From assembly GCF_905475395.1 (NCBI RefSeq), contig NC_058339.1, forward strand, positions 5,216,001 through 5,280,000: a stretch of 64,000 nucleotides of DNA, in the 5' to 3' direction. Each line of letters opens with the position of its first letter. Positions within the stretch are counted from its first letter, which is position 1. Position numbers and translations under genes: made by a program. Of this stretch, positions 50,501 through 60,009 are shown piece after piece. The DNA is from Chrysoperla carnea (taxonomy: Eukaryota; Arthropoda; Insecta; Neuroptera; Chrysopidae). Below the pieces are notes generated by a model that was given only the letters and a program-made list of their open reading frames with translations, ran no database searches and was not told where the DNA came from.

Positions 50501-51729
50501 TATAACATTTTTTTTTCTGGATAATTTTTGCATTTTTTTGCAGCGGTATAATTTGTTGAGATAGCAGAAGCTATTAAAAATATAATATATGTAATTTGTA
50601 TTACTTATACAGGGATTTTTTTAAATTTGAAACAATTTGAAAAAAATTACGCCAGATATCGAAAAATTGTATTCTTACTTTTCGTCTTTTATCGTCAAGT
50701 TTTAACATAATACATTATGTTATTTATTTTATACTCTACAGTCTAGATATTATAGCGAATTTGAATTTTATTTACCCTTCATTATTTTTGATCATCCAAT
50801 AAAATTAATTAATATTTCCACGAATAATAATAATTACTTGCAGTATTTGTATTTTATGTTATCAATTAATATAAATTTCATTGTTTTCAGTGAAATGTGA
50901 TACTACAAATCTGACATGTTATCAATGTGAACGCAATACAAATGTTGAATGTGGTGAAGAATCTTTGTTGCCATGTCCACCGGTATCAGACCGATGTGTC
51001 ACACATATTGCCAAAAATGGTATGTATCATTTTATAATTATAAACGTATCCACTTTCGTGTTCTATACATGGAATTTTTTTTTTTAACAAAATTGTTTAA
51101 ATATACTCCTACATATCTCGGGGGTGACTTCTTGAACCGTTTCCCTTATTATCTGTTCAAAATGGTCTACATTTCTAAAGGACCATTAATATTCCTATTG
51201 AACTATCTCAATTTGTGGACACACCCTGTATATTCAATGCCAAAAGTTTTTTTATAAATCCAACTTAGCTTCAATAATTTTACTTTACCATTTGTTTGTA
51301 AACAATTGAAAATTACTCTTATTTTAAATAAAACGCATGATTTATTACAAATTTTATTAGGTAATAGCGCTGCAGTCGATTTAACACTATAGTTTCCAAA
51401 AAGTGAAACCAGAAACGTAATGCTAGTTTTTAATTAACTTCTCTATAATAATTCATATTTTCTTTTTTGTTTTAGCTCAAAATGGTTTTACATTAAAACG
51501 TGAATGTGGTCTAGGCCCATGCGGTTTTGACGATGATGCCATGAACAAAGGTTTAGGCCTTGACGGATGTGATCGAAGTCGTGATGAATATTTTTGTATA
51601 TTTTGTTGTCGTGGTAATGGTTGTAATAAAAGTGTTGGATCTCGTTTATTAGTTCAACAATCATTTTTATTGGTTTTTAGTGTTTTAAGTAGTACGTTGT
51701 TTTTTTATAAATATGTTACATGCCAATGA
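22714..51729 (+). CDS. Second Ly6/uPAR GPI-anchored protein with a 28-kb first intron
   Basis: Proposed exons are 22714-22780, 50891-51019 and 51476-51729, together 450 nt and 149 residues. Exon 1 encodes a signal peptide (MFNVYKLFSWIVLSFLLSYC) and ends in phase 1 at a perfect GTAAGT. No other exon before 50.9 kb continues it. Exon 2 opens in the matching phase after TTGTTTTCAG and begins the cysteine-rich domain (KCDTTNLTCYQC). Exon 3 ends it with CIFCCRGNGCNKS, followed by a GPI-type hydrophobic tail (SFLLVFSVLSSTLFFY). Thirteen cysteines lie in the mature part. The last two exons are firm. Linking them to the signal exon 28 kb away is inferred from phase, length and head-to-head placement with the other Ly6 gene. 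A polyadenylation signal lies at 51773-51778. Confidence 0.72.
22781..25314. other. Left part of the large Ly6 intron, no gene recognised
   Basis: A more GC-balanced stretch at 22900-23450 has overlapping short frames on both strands but no recognisable domain. It is most likely an old repeat. The remainder is AT-rich. Confidence 0.4.
25314..25618. mobile_element. Pogo-like MITE, short copy (301 bp)
   Basis: The element 25316-25616 has inverted ends CAGTGGAATCTCTATAATTC and, reverse-complemented, CAGTGGAACCTCGATAACTC. It is flanked by TA on both sides. TA target choice and a CAGTGGAACCT..ATAA end are typical of pogo/Tigger-type elements. No coding sequence remains. Confidence 0.8.
26426..27418 (+). 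CDS. EXD1: EXD1-like protein: Lsm-like domain plus degenerate 3'-5' exonuclease domain
   Basis: Single-exon gene, 330 residues from the first ATG at 26426. An in-frame GTG six bases upstream is not needed. The N-terminal ~55 residues (KGQKIHLTLTEGDEYEGTI) form an Lsm/Sm-like strand pattern, and residues about 115-300 match the DnaQ-type exonuclease fold of EXD1. The usual first catalytic DxE reads IAIDAKHV, so its Glu is Lys, and the last YxxxD motif is not recognisable (VTYSITLYNC). Animal EXD1 is known to be catalytically inactive and to act as an RNA adaptor in the PET complex of the piRNA pathway. The gene lies in the large Ly6 intron on the same strand. AATAAA lies at 27507-27512, shortly followed by an A-tract. 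Lack of introns could mean retroposition. Confidence 0.9.
   Translation: MELKKGQKIHLTLTEGDEYEGTIHQINPKSSRITLYGVKDKSNGMIFNTLHHYQKNEIREIKIIEESKTKKPSSKDVPTPIENKPEVFDGFKDICEYKINLPKYELDRLEFMKKNVLYLSKINKQFCSAVKYLNSCENIAIDAKHVDHGRASEMSLLVIASWNTIYVFDIKLMGEQAFEKGIKDIFVNENILKIFHSGVKIVDCLKNRFNIPVRNIADTQILDALIRYKREKQENLRTLSECLTSFLNAPHNFIDEQSHYPKWNERPVPEILRHKVGERVTYSITLYNCMQRQLQNDFYDKVDTFMNSMSKLDPGQAFYALTRPEKMLNI
27466..27506 (+). repeat. Fragment of the GTCY element's left end, in the EXD1 3' UTR
   Basis: ACAAGTGGAACAAACACTTG followed by ACTGAGTTAATTGTT matches the left ends of the longer copies at 29365 and (inverted) 36545. It lies within 50-90 bp of the EXD1 stop codon, so EXD1 mRNA probably ends inside repeat sequence. 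Confidence 0.65.
27600..28130. repeat. Diverged tandem repeat with CGAATATTTTCAAATATA units
   Basis: Two units share GAACRATCGAATATTTTCAA, TATCAAAT and a TTACATTAMAAAAYTGTAA block (near 27765-27845 and 27900-27980), separated by G-rich sequence. No coding potential was seen. Confidence 0.6.
28300..29165 (-). pseudogene. Non-LTR retrotransposon reverse transcriptase fragment
   Basis: The minus-strand frame contains an RT finger/palm motif (SGVKQGCLLSLLLFL) and then the catalytic-site region. The expected YADD reads YAGD there and is followed two residues on by an in-frame stop. The same frame continues with VEEGNKVGVKINEEKTKE and RVRQFQYLGSIVSENGGTDE, typical of the RT thumb in LINE-type elements, then RIRKAKAAFAQLRPIW and a divergent C-terminal tail. 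The 5' two thirds are missing. An ATATAT tract (28311-28326) marks the 3' end. Dead relic. Confidence 0.88.
29365..29931 (+). mobile_element. GTCY-type dispersed element, long copy
   Basis: Long copy running from ACAAGTGAAAACAAACAATT to the AT-rich hairpin end ATATACATGGTATAA. Inside are GCGCCCTCACGGGTAAATAG, GTTTACAAGATGGGTCCTAC, the CGGACGAACGGACAACCGG microsatellite and AAGCGTTACAAACTTAGGAC. It aligns by eye over its length with the inverted copy at 35.9-36.5 kb. A GTCY microsatellite with a terminal hairpin suggests a Helentron-derived (DINE-1-like) element. Confidence 0.75.
29932..35880. other. Large Ly6 intron, central part, no gene recognised
   Basis: About 6 kb of AT-rich sequence. 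A segment near 31580-31760 is a relative of the repeat in the 44.7-47.4 kb palindrome (shared AAATAGGGGATGAAAGTTTG and TTAACCGATTTTAAAAATT). An inverted pair lies at 34723-34771 and 34877-34922 (CACCTCG...CTTGGA). Open frames here are short and lack family features. Confidence 0.5.
34723..34922. repeat. Inverted repeat with ~45-bp arms
   Basis: The left arm starts near CACCTCGTCTCTTGGAG and the right arm ends CCAAGAAACGAGGTG. Both contain TATGTAACATAT next to the loop. The enclosed ~105 bp is relatively GC-rich. It may be a decayed MITE. No target duplication was identified. Confidence 0.55.
35883..36545 (-). mobile_element. GTCY-type dispersed element, long inverted copy
   Basis: Reverse-oriented counterpart of the copy at 29365-29931, about 660 bp. 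It runs from TATACCATGTATATATGAAA (hairpin end) to GTTTGTTTTCACTTGT. It carries the longest and purest tetranucleotide tract in the window, (CCGT)n at about 36019-36055. The same internal blocks occur in the same relative order. Confidence 0.78.
36546..39598. other. Large Ly6 intron, no gene recognised
   Basis: AT-rich, with a solo TATACAGGGTGTTCCATTTT end near 36577 and an AT microsatellite at 37206-37283. The minus-strand frame 36561-36791 and the plus-strand frame 37917-38195 have no recognisable domain and no coding context. Confidence 0.5.
37206..37283. repeat. (AT)n microsatellite
   Basis: Uninterrupted alternating AT for about 78 bp, able to extrude as a cruciform and likely length-polymorphic. 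Confidence 0.95.
39599..39928. repeat. Foldback repeat with ~120-bp diverged arms
   Basis: The left arm has AAGCTTTTGTAGCTAGCTGA and AACGTAAAAAAGCGTG. The right arm has the complements, CACGCTTTTTTACG and TTCAGCTAGTTACAAAAGCG, in mirrored order around 39750. Arms are clearly diverged. It has no coding sequence. Confidence 0.7.
39929..41729. other. Large Ly6 intron, no gene recognised
   Basis: AT-rich unique-looking sequence containing a second AT microsatellite at 41492-41549. No exon or RNA gene could be supported. Confidence 0.5.
41492..41549. repeat. (AT)n microsatellite
   Basis: About 58 bp of pure alternating AT. Confidence 0.95.
41730..42477 (+). mobile_element. Pogo-like element, internally deleted (744 bp)
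   Basis: The inverted ends are CAGTGGAACTTGGATAATTG at 41732 and, reverse-complemented at 42475, CAGTGGAACCTGGATAAGTG, flanked by TA on both sides. Inside, near 42041, a plus-strand frame begins MPKSRLKSLIVGQKLKLISV and continues to a KSRDEV-like segment before a stop. This matches the N-terminal CENP-B/pogo-type DNA-binding domain (start, lysine-rich, helix-turn-helix). The catalytic part is deleted. More intact than the 301-bp relative at 25.3 kb. Confidence 0.82.
42812..43090 (-). repeat. GTCY-type dispersed element, partial inverted copy
   Basis: Contains CTAAGTTTAGTCCCAAGTTT, GAACAAAATTTTGGTATGGG, GCTGAAATTTTTATAGCGTG and CTCAATTGGGTCTTGGG in the order of the family. The microsatellite is decayed (TCTCGTCTGTCTGCG). 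Confidence 0.75.
43091..44717. other. Large Ly6 intron, no gene recognised
   Basis: AT-rich sequence with a solo ATATACAGGGTG end near 44451 and a short direct repeat at 43746-43790. No coding exon was recognised. Confidence 0.45.
45472..45569 (-). pseudogene. Captured acidic terminal exon, left-arm copy
   Basis: Mirror copy of 46588-46685: a CTTTTTACAG acceptor, then 31 codons rich in Asp, Glu and Ser, then a stop. See the right-arm copy. Confidence 0.55.
46588..46685 (+). pseudogene. Captured acidic terminal exon, right-arm copy
   Basis: After a good 3' splice site (TTTTTTCATCTTTTTACAG) the phase-1 frame reads DDDEDMIASNSDSDSDSESE followed by a further Ser/Asp/Glu/Arg run and a stop, 31 residues. 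It looks like the last exon of a host gene whose protein ends in an acidic Ser-rich tail, perhaps a phosphorylated nuclear protein. No upstream exon is present in the element, so this is a fragment. The source gene was not recognised. Confidence 0.55.
47441..48644. other. Large Ly6 intron, no gene recognised
   Basis: AT-rich sequence without recognisable exons or repeats beyond short A/T runs. Confidence 0.45.
48645..48885 (+). repeat. Probable tRNA-derived SINE (tRNA-like head plus body)
   Basis: The head 48645-48715 folds as a tRNA-like cloverleaf: acceptor ACTCGAA pairs with TTCGAGT, D-arm GCCTAATTGGTAGGGC, T-arm CCGGG-TCCGAGT-CCTGG. The anticodon arm is imperfect and base 33 is not T, so it is not a working tRNA. 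The following ~100 bp (GTTTACGAATGTATGTAACA to TGCATGATTAAATGTGAACA) recur inverted at 57.1-57.2 kb without the head, as expected of a SINE body. Confidence 0.6.
48886..50890. other. Large Ly6 intron, right part, no gene recognised
   Basis: This includes a stretch with many TCTTGGTCTT-type words (49425-49560), a simple degenerate repeat, and an inverted copy of the 13.9-kb repeat near 50030-50100. Frames at 49072-49263 and 50159-50356 are low-complexity and not called. Confidence 0.5.
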
Positions 51730-51772
51730 ATAATATTAATGTTAAGTAATTGAGTATGAGTTATGTAAGGTA

Positions 51773-51778
51773 AATAAA
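51773..51778 (+). promoter_or_regulatory. Polyadenylation signal of the second Ly6 gene
   Basis: AATAAA 44 bp after the stop codon at 51729. Confidence 0.6.
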
Positions 51779-52078
51779 GCTTTCGGTAGTGTACACAGAA
51801 AATTTTTGTGACGTATACATTTACCTTCTGAACCGATAGAACCGAATTTTTGAAGTAAAACTTCCTTAGGCAGGTTTGACTTAGGGAGTAAACTGGAGAA
51901 TGTATGATCAGAATGTTATGAATGTTGTGTGATCAAGCTTATTACGAAAAGTGTGATCAATTTGAGAGGGAGATATAAGTTAGTGAAGATAGAAAGAGAG
52001 AGAATTGTGTTTCAACAATATTACAACATCAATGTCATATTATAAGTATATAAAATATTATACATTAACACAGAGACC

Positions 52079-52135
52079 CAGTAGCTTAGTGGCAGAACAC
52101 TGGGCTCCGATATCGGAGGCTAGTAGATGAGCTAG
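52079..52135 (+). repeat. tRNA-like fragment
   Basis: ACCCAGTAGCTTAGTGGCAG resembles a tRNA 5' half with a good internal A-box (TAGCTTAGTGG). A GC-rich hairpin CTCCGATATCGGAG follows, but there is no proper T-arm. Likely a decayed tRNA-derived SINE head. Confidence 0.4.
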
Positions 52136-54496
52136 TTTTTGTTTTTATTACTTAATAATCCGATAAATAATATTTATTCTATTTGCAACATGTATTTACA
52201 CCAAAAGATGGAGGTAAAGAAGTTTTACTTCAGCCTTATGATCTAAAGCTAATTGACAATTTTTTATAATTATTTTTGCTTATTCAGCATTATGACCCTA
52301 TGATTGATTGATCATGCTCTGTAAGAAATAATTTGGATATATAGGATATTTCAGGATACTGCAATATAAAGTTGTAGTTACAAAATGATATGATGTACAA
52401 TGGCGTAAGAAGCTTTATTTACCAAACTGTTATAAATACCACATACCTACATTGGGTAATGTCAACTAAAACAAATAGAATAACAATTATGTACATAAAA
52501 ATTTATGCTAGAAAACTTAAAGGGTAAATACTCCACTGAAATTAGAATTTTGATACGATTTAATTCATACAAAAGGTATAAATGTATATTTTGCCGTTCT
52601 GCAAAGCTCACTACAATAAGGTGCACGCATAACAATTGGCAAACAAATCGAAACATTTGTACAACTAACTCGCCGTTTACGAATAATATCTCACATCTTA
52701 GAAACACATTCCATCATAATTTAGCAAACAGTGAGCAGTTTGTTTGAATTTTCGTTAGTCTGTTACATCTTTGTCTGCGTACAATAGTTCAACTTTGATA
52801 GTTTAATATAATTCACCAAAGTGATCAAACTTTTCTCAGCATAATTTTATGAATATTTATATTAAATGTTGACATTAGTCGGTGTAAGATATATTAAAAT
52901 GGCTTTAAATAAATTTATTAATAAGTAATTTTAAATTAAATTAATTAAGCTGTAATATTTGAATTGTGCCAAAAATTAATTATTAATACAAATACATGTC
53001 GTTTATAAAAATATTAAGTCGATTATACCAAGGTCTCTAGATGAATTGAATAGAGGAAACATTTTAATTCGAGTTCCATCTTTGATTATTACAAACAATT
53101 AGATCCAAATCAGAGCAGTATGCTATGACCTTTTTTACTTTCCCCACTCAATACTTCTAGGGACCTTGGACTGTACTCATTGAATTTTTACTCTCCTTGC
53201 GGTCTATCAAGAATTTTTCCAAACTGCCATATAGCCAGTCCGCCCCTGCACAAATGACATATTTCAGCCGGATTAAGAAACTTTTTCGAATATATACAGA
53301 CTGATTACTGTGTATTATAAGGCAAATATTATCCGGCAAGCCGGAGTTATATATATCTTGCCGACACGTTAGTGTGTGGCCTTTGTATGCCGGCTAGTCG
53401 GGTAGCGGTCCTATGCGGGAACGCTAGTTAATGGTAGCCATTTAATGTTGATTTTAAATCCATTTTTTTATTGTTCCACCCTGTATAATTCTGTTCTTCT
53501 AATGCGACAATCTTAGAGCATCCGATTTCCTATATAATTATGTAATAGTGGTAAGTATTTAAGTAAACAAAATAATTTTTTTTTCATTAATTAAAAATAA
53601 TTTGTTTACTTAAATAATAAAATTTTATAGTTTTAAATAAAATATTAATATTCAAATAAAATTGTTTATATTTTTTTAAATTTAAATATTACAGCCAATT
53701 TGTGTTACATTTAACCACAACAATTTGGCAATAATTTATGATCTAAGACCCGAATTAGGGTCGACCTTCATTCATCTGCTAACCGAATGAAAGTTATTTT
53801 TTAAGCCAGTCATCTATTAGTCAAAATCGAGCCTGTTTCAAAAAAAATTGCGAATGGCGGTAAGTACTTTTTCTTAGGAGTAATTTTGTGCTCTGATCAC
53901 GAATTTTTGGGTCATTTTGCTCCCTGAGGTGATCAGGATATTAACTCCAAAAGTAAAATGTATGTGGGGAAAGATAAGTGGTTCTTATGTTGTTCTTGTA
54001 GATTTAGGTCAGTATAATCTAAAAATACCATCCATTGTAAGTTTAGTCAATACCCCGATTTCTGAACTAACTTAGAAAAATTCGGACCACGAAAAAGTGG
54101 TAAGTTTTCGAGGTTACCATTATTTTAGATTGGCCAAATTTACACGTTTACAAGACTTCTAGAAGTTTGTCGGTATTTTAAGGAAACATCCTATATACTT
54201 TTTTAATTAAGATTATAATAATTGTTTAGGAATTATTCATTGATTTCTAAAATGAAAAAATTAATGAAACAAAAAAAGTTGTTATGAAAAACTATCATAT
54301 CAATCGGAACCATGAAATTTTGAATGGAAAATCTATTATTTTTATTGAAATTGTAACCTTGAAGAACTACTCTGCAAAATTTAATTAACACCTCTAAATA
54401 TTATAATGTAGGTACAAAAATTCGAAAAATAAAGATAATTTTTCAATTTTATAATAAACATCCAAAGGTTCAAGTGCTTTCAAGTTTAATCTGAAA
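52136..54496. other. Intergenic, no gene recognised
   Basis: AT-rich. A solo CCACCCTGTATAAT end lies near 53478 (the ACAGGGTG motif inverted). Frames on both strands at 52462-52747 overlap one another and lack features. A GC-richer patch near 53330-53440 is unassigned. Confidence 0.45.
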
Positions 54497-57400
54497 ATGT
54501 TTAAATTTTATGTATTTTTGGGAGTTTTATTGCAACTGCATTTTGTAATGATGGAAACATTAATAGCTAGGAAAATTGTCCATCAAAATTTTAACACAAG
54601 TATTCAAGAGAATTGTTCAAATTTTGGTAAGCAAATTATTGTTATAACATTACTACCATTGCTGTATTTAGGCTTAAACAAGTGAAGCAATTGCCTAGGA
54701 TGGCACAGTTTTAGAGGAATCAAAATTTTAAAGGGGAAATCATTCCAATTTTAAATACGAAATAATAGATCTTTGGGCTTCTATCAATAACAGTCTTTTT
54801 ATAAATTTCAGATACAATGGTAAAATTTACTGAATATTTTAACAATTTTATATTAGGGAGATTACCACCGTTTGACCTAACTATTTCGAACGATATTTCT
54901 TCCATTTGCCGATCCCACAGCGCGGAATATCAAAAACAATTGCAAAATTTATCATTTTGGGCAATTAAAAGTATGTAGGTATTCTTACTTTTTTATAAAT
55001 TAGTTAGTGCAGGTTGTAACAGCGATATCTTTAATTTTTACAACGAATAAACCCAAGTTCTTGAATTCAATTTTTGAATTAACAGCATAAATAAAATTCA
55101 AAAGATTTTATTTTAATTAAAAATTAAAAATTTTCAAGTGTACGATGCATCGGCCAAAATACCATCCGGATTGTTAAGTGGAAATATAAATCAATTTGGT
55201 GATTTTGATGAATGTATAAATTCACATTCTGATGATGGTGAAATTGCGGGACAATATTGCTTAGTAGATATTCAAACAGTGGAACCAAGTTCAAAATCTG
55301 ACTATTTGTTAAAACTGAATAATTTAATAAATACATATTATCCAGCTCATAGTGATTTCGACGATGTAAGTTCGATTTGAATGCTTATTATTAAACAAAT
55401 TTAAAAATTGAGATTTCGGTAAACAATAAGCCATTTATAGTCTAGTCAAAAAGTTGACATTGTTCTAAGAAAATGTCTTTATTACAGGCAGGACACATTG
55501 GACCACGTATGTCATCAATTCGTTGGGCCCTGTGTGTGCCAGCATCTTGTTCCCGTCAAGATGTAGAAATTGGTCTGAAAGCTGGATTACAATCTTTTGT
55601 AGAAAAAAATGGAAAACCTTTGCAGATAAAAGTATTTGATGAATCATGTCAAATAATAGAAAATCCAATTCCATGGTCTGCAATTATAGTTGGGTATAGT
55701 AAGATAGAAATTGTTTAAACTAAGAAATAGAGAATTTGAGCTCAAAAATTTTAGGGAACTTGCTGAAAATATGGTTATAGGTAGTTGAAATGAACGTTTA
55801 ATATTATTTAAAAATTGTTATATTCGACAAATTCGATTAATAAAAAAGTTTTTTTTTTTCGCCATTTTTCTCAAGCTCCATGTGATAACAACTTTGATAT
55901 GTTATTTCACATGTTACTTAACACCAAATCAATTAATCCTTAAAATTTTGGATCTCAGATCGTAATTTATTTCTCTATTGATTGTGTTAATAAGTTAAAA
56001 TTAAATTTTTTACTTTTAGATTATTGTTTGCAGTTTATATTTTATTCGTAATCACGGTAACCATAATCGACTCTTATTTTCAATACTCGATAAACGATGG
56101 GAATGATATACTTTATGCATTTTCGTTGCATCGTAACTTAAAATCATTATTTTCATATGAACGATCTACAGATGATATTAAGAGTGTTCATGGGATTCGA
56201 TTTTTAAATATGCTTATGATATTCATGAGCCATAAAACACTGTACGGAATGTACTCAGGCTACGTGAACAAAGCAGATTGGGTAGAGGTATTTCAAAAAG
56301 AATTAAAAAACTCAAGTTTGATAATATAAAGCTTTTTAGAAATTTGTGTTTTACTTTTTTTCAGTTTTTAATAAGTCCTTTGTCGCTCGGTGGTCGAGCT
56401 ACAATTTTGTACACTGATACATTTTTAATGCTTAGCGGAATGTTATGGGCTTACTCATATTTTGGCCGCATAAATCGTGGAAAACAAGTTCATATTATCG
56501 AAGAATTTATATCACGTTTAGCTAGGTAGACTTTTCAATAATTTTGACCAAAAATAAGAGAATTAATTGCTAGCAGAAATTATTTGATGCAGTTTTTGTT
56601 ACTCGTTTTTAGACATGTTGTAAATCGTTAAAAATTACTCCAGACTTTGTTCGGCATCTTGGATTTTGAGGATAAAGGATTTTACTAAGAAAACTGCAGG
56701 AAAATTGAATAAAAATGCAAAAAAAAAAAACTTAAACTGCATGAAAAAATTTCTTAAATAATACAAATTTCCTAAGCCGAAGTATTTCCCCATTTTATAA
56801 ATTTTTGTCTCAATTTTTTTATGGAAGGATTCTACCCTCATTATGTGCTGTAATATTGTTTGTTGGATTTATTCATCCATGGTTAAGTTCTGGGCCGCAA
56901 TGGAATGCAATTGTTGGACATAATTCAAAACTTTGCCGAAATTATTGGTGGCGTAATTTACTATTCATTCAAAATTTCTTTGGTGTTGAAAATATGGTAA
57001 ATTTAAAAAAGATTTCATTTTAGTACAAGAGACACGGTCTAAATTCGAACTTCACCCATCTGATAACCAGATGAGACCAATTTTTTATGAAATTTTATCG
57101 ATTTTTAAACACGTCTATCATATTACTTATTGTTGTTGTTTACATTTAATCATGCACACGATATTTACATCATGGTCTGGTCGACTAATTTTTGATATAT
57201 AATATGTTACACATTCGTAAACTATCATAATTTTTCTATCGAAAAGTGTTCTTGGCTATTTTTATACCATGTATATATTAAGTATATCAAAGTATACTAA
57301 GTTTAGTCCCAAGTTTGTAACGCTTGATACTCACGAACGTTTGTAACGCTCGCGCTTGCTTGTTAAGATATTGATACTCCGAACAAAATTTGGGTATAGA

Positions 57401-59245
57401 TATTTATAAAATCCCCTAATTAGTCCATTATCGGATGTCTATCTGTCCATCTGTCTGTCAACTTGATAACTCAAAAACGAATAAAGATTTGGAGCTGAAA
57501 TTTTTACGACGTAAAAAGTAAGATCGAGTTCATCAATGAGTAGCATAAATCAATTGAGTATTGGGTCCGTAGGGTTATAAAATCAATCCATATTAGAAAA
57601 TCAAGCATTTTTCTGAGGCCGATATTTGTAGAACATTCGTTTCAACAAACTAAAAAAGTATTTATGTTACATCAAATAATTTTAGTGCTTAGTTCCGTCA
57701 CACCATGTTGCAACTGACACATTATTATTTTTAATTTCTCCGTTATTTCTTTGGATGCTACTGAAATGGAAAAAATTTGGAGTTTTTATTATATTGATTG
57801 TAGCTATGTGGTCAACAGTTCTACGTTATAACATGATGTACACGAAAAAACTTTCAGCGAATTTTCACTATGGAACTAGGTGCGTATAAATTTTTATTGA
57901 TACGTATTTTTTAAACCGCATACGACTTACTGCTTAAATTTTTCGAACTTTAATCCCTTTTGTCATTTTTAATTGCTTATAACTTTTTGCAATTTTTATA
58001 TGTGCTAGAAAATCTTCCGGCACATTTTTCCGAATCCATCATTCTGAATCCAACGAACTATCGCACATATTTTTAAAAGCATTATTTCTATCTTTCATCA
58101 TTTTCAACTTGTCTATTTTCAACTAGACTATTTTGTAATTTCTAGAATTAAACAATTAGTGAACGCCGCTGATTATATGTATGTTATACCAACGCATCGT
58201 ATTACTGTTTATCTACTTGGTATTTTATTGGGTTATTATCTGCGTAATATGAAAAATATTAGTTTAAAACCAATTGTATTAAATATTGGACATGCAACAG
58301 CTATTGCATTATTTAGTATTGTTTTCGTTGCACCAGCTTTTACAAGTGGAAAATCATATAAATATAATCCTAGTCATCCAGCATGGTATGCAGGATACGG
58401 ACCGATCCCATGGTGTTTAGTATGGGCATGGATTATTTTTACTGATTGTTTTGGTTTTCATAGTGAGTTAATTTTTCGTAAAATATTTATAATTTAAGTA
58501 ATTTAGGCAAATTAATATAGTTTAAGAACTTCAATAAAAACTTTTTTCATTCAAATAGTGTCACTTTTACTCAATATCAAAATTAAAAGGGTTAAAAGAG
58601 AAATAAAGAAACATTGAGATAGAAAATATCAAATATCACTTCTAAACCTAACTTCGAAAACACCAAAAACCAAATCAACGATAGTAATACATTTTTTTTT
58701 GTAATTTTAGATATTTTAACTAAATTGCTTTCATGGCGTGGATTTTTGATCACAACACGTTTATCATACGCAATTTATTTGGTCCAATTACCAATTTTGG
58801 GTCATAATGCAGCTACAAATCGAAGTTCAAACTATTTCCACCTATTCAAAACATTGGTAAGAAATATCAATTGGTTTTTTGTAATGCTCGAAAGCTTGAT
58901 CTTCGAGCATAGTAAGGGAAGGTGTCCTGTATTGATTCCTCTGAGAAAAAATGCAAAATATAGCCAAACTATTCGAGATGTGTACAATGTCGAAATATTT
59001 TTGGTTTCTTAATTCAAGTATTGCAATATTGGCATGGACAGTAATTATATTTAATTATTTTTTTCTTTATTTCATTTAATTTTTATTTTTTGCAGTTTAA
59101 TTTCCATGAGTTGAGTGTTGTCATTTTATTATCCATAATATTAACAGTTTTATTTGAAAAACCATTTGAAACAATTAAAAAAATTTGTTTGAAGAAATAT
59201 AAAAAAAGATTTACAAAACAAATTACGACAATAAAGGACGATTAA
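54497..59245 (+). CDS. NRF-6-like (nose resistant to fluoxetine) acyltransferase-3 membrane protein, eleven exons
   Basis: Exons are 54497-54626, 54812-54970, 55139-55365, 55488-55693, 56020-56287, 56365-56525, 56828-56996, 57686-57879, 58146-58462, 58711-58856 and 59096-59245. Together they give 2127 nt and 708 residues, and phases agree at all ten junctions. Residues 1-20 form a signal peptide (FKFYVFLGVLLQLHF). The NRF domain follows, with SFWAIKMYDASAKIPSGLL, GDFDECI, YCLVDIQ and CVPASC. From about residue 240 the acyltransferase-3 part begins: HGIRFLNMLMIFMSH with the conserved His, then GRATILYTDTFLMLSG, CRNYWWRNLLFI, THRITVYLLGILLGYY and about ten membrane segments, ending FEKPFE and a lysine-rich tail. 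Family members act in lipid or yolk transport in worm gut and are expanded in insects. The substrate is unknown. The exon 7 acceptor (TTTATGGAAG) is the weakest site. Intron 7 holds a GTCY element. AATAAA is at 59309. Confidence 0.95.
57123..57235 (-). repeat. Inverted copy of the SINE-like body in NRF intron 7
   Basis: Reverse-complement match to 48776-48885 (GTTTACGAATGTGTAACATA, ATTAGTCGACCAGACCATGA). The tRNA-like head is absent here. Confidence 0.65.
57262..57565 (-). repeat. GTCY-type dispersed element, partial inverted copy in NRF intron 7
   Basis: Starts TATACCATGTATATATTAAG and contains CTAAGTTTAGTCCCAAGTTT, a decayed TCTGTCCATCTGTCTGTC microsatellite and CAATTGAGTATTGGGTCC. It carries a short extra insertion near 57325-57365. 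Confidence 0.75.
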
Positions 59246-60009
59246 TGAAAAATATTGTACAAAATTTCTTTATATTAAATATTAGTTTTTTTACAATGTA
59301 ATGTAAATAATAAATAGTGTAAGTAAATCAATAATTTAGGTAAGCTACTGAAATTCTTTAATCCTCAAACACCTAGAAACCGTCGATGGATCCAACATGC
59401 AAACGAACAAATACAAATCCTAGCTTGTATTTAAGTCTAACGAAAGAAGTTCTAATCAAGCGTTAAACTTGGGACACCCTTTTTTATTATTAATTTATTA
59501 TTATTATTATATGTATAAAAGTGATAGAATTTTACTTATTTTGTATTTAAAACCTTTAATTAGAAAAGAAAAATCTCTGTTAATTTGTTTTATGAAAACG
59601 TACCATATAATTTTTCATGAAAACATTTTTTTTTTTTTTGTTATAAATAAATAAAAATCGTTATATATTTTAAATTGTGTTTTATTTTTTAAACTTCTAT
59701 CCTTTTTTTTCTTTCGTTAAACATTAAGTTAATTATATGTTTAAAAATAATACGGGTGGCTGTGTGGGTATAGCACTTGCCTCTTAAACCAACGTACGCT
59801 GGTTCGTATCTTGCTGTGGTTAACTTTTTTACTTTTAAATTAAATGAATTTTTCCTTATGTTAAATATTGTCTACTCTTTTTATAGTTTAAATTATCTAT
59901 ATAACCCGCCCTCTTGGGCGTCAGCTATACATATGTCATAAATCACTATTCTGTCAGGGGGTGGGAATTTAAATAATCACGAATATATATCATGTTCTCT
60001 CTTTAAAAT
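59246..60009. other. Intergenic: NRF 3' flank, tRNA-like module and repeat
   Basis: The NRF polyadenylation signal is at 59309-59314. A tRNA-like module at 59752-59818 has an A-box-like GTGTGGGTATAGCAC, loop CTCTTAA and B-box-like GGTTCGTATC. The block 59932-59976 (TATGTCATAAATCAC to GGTGGGAATT) recurs in direct orientation at 61192-61228. Confidence 0.55.
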
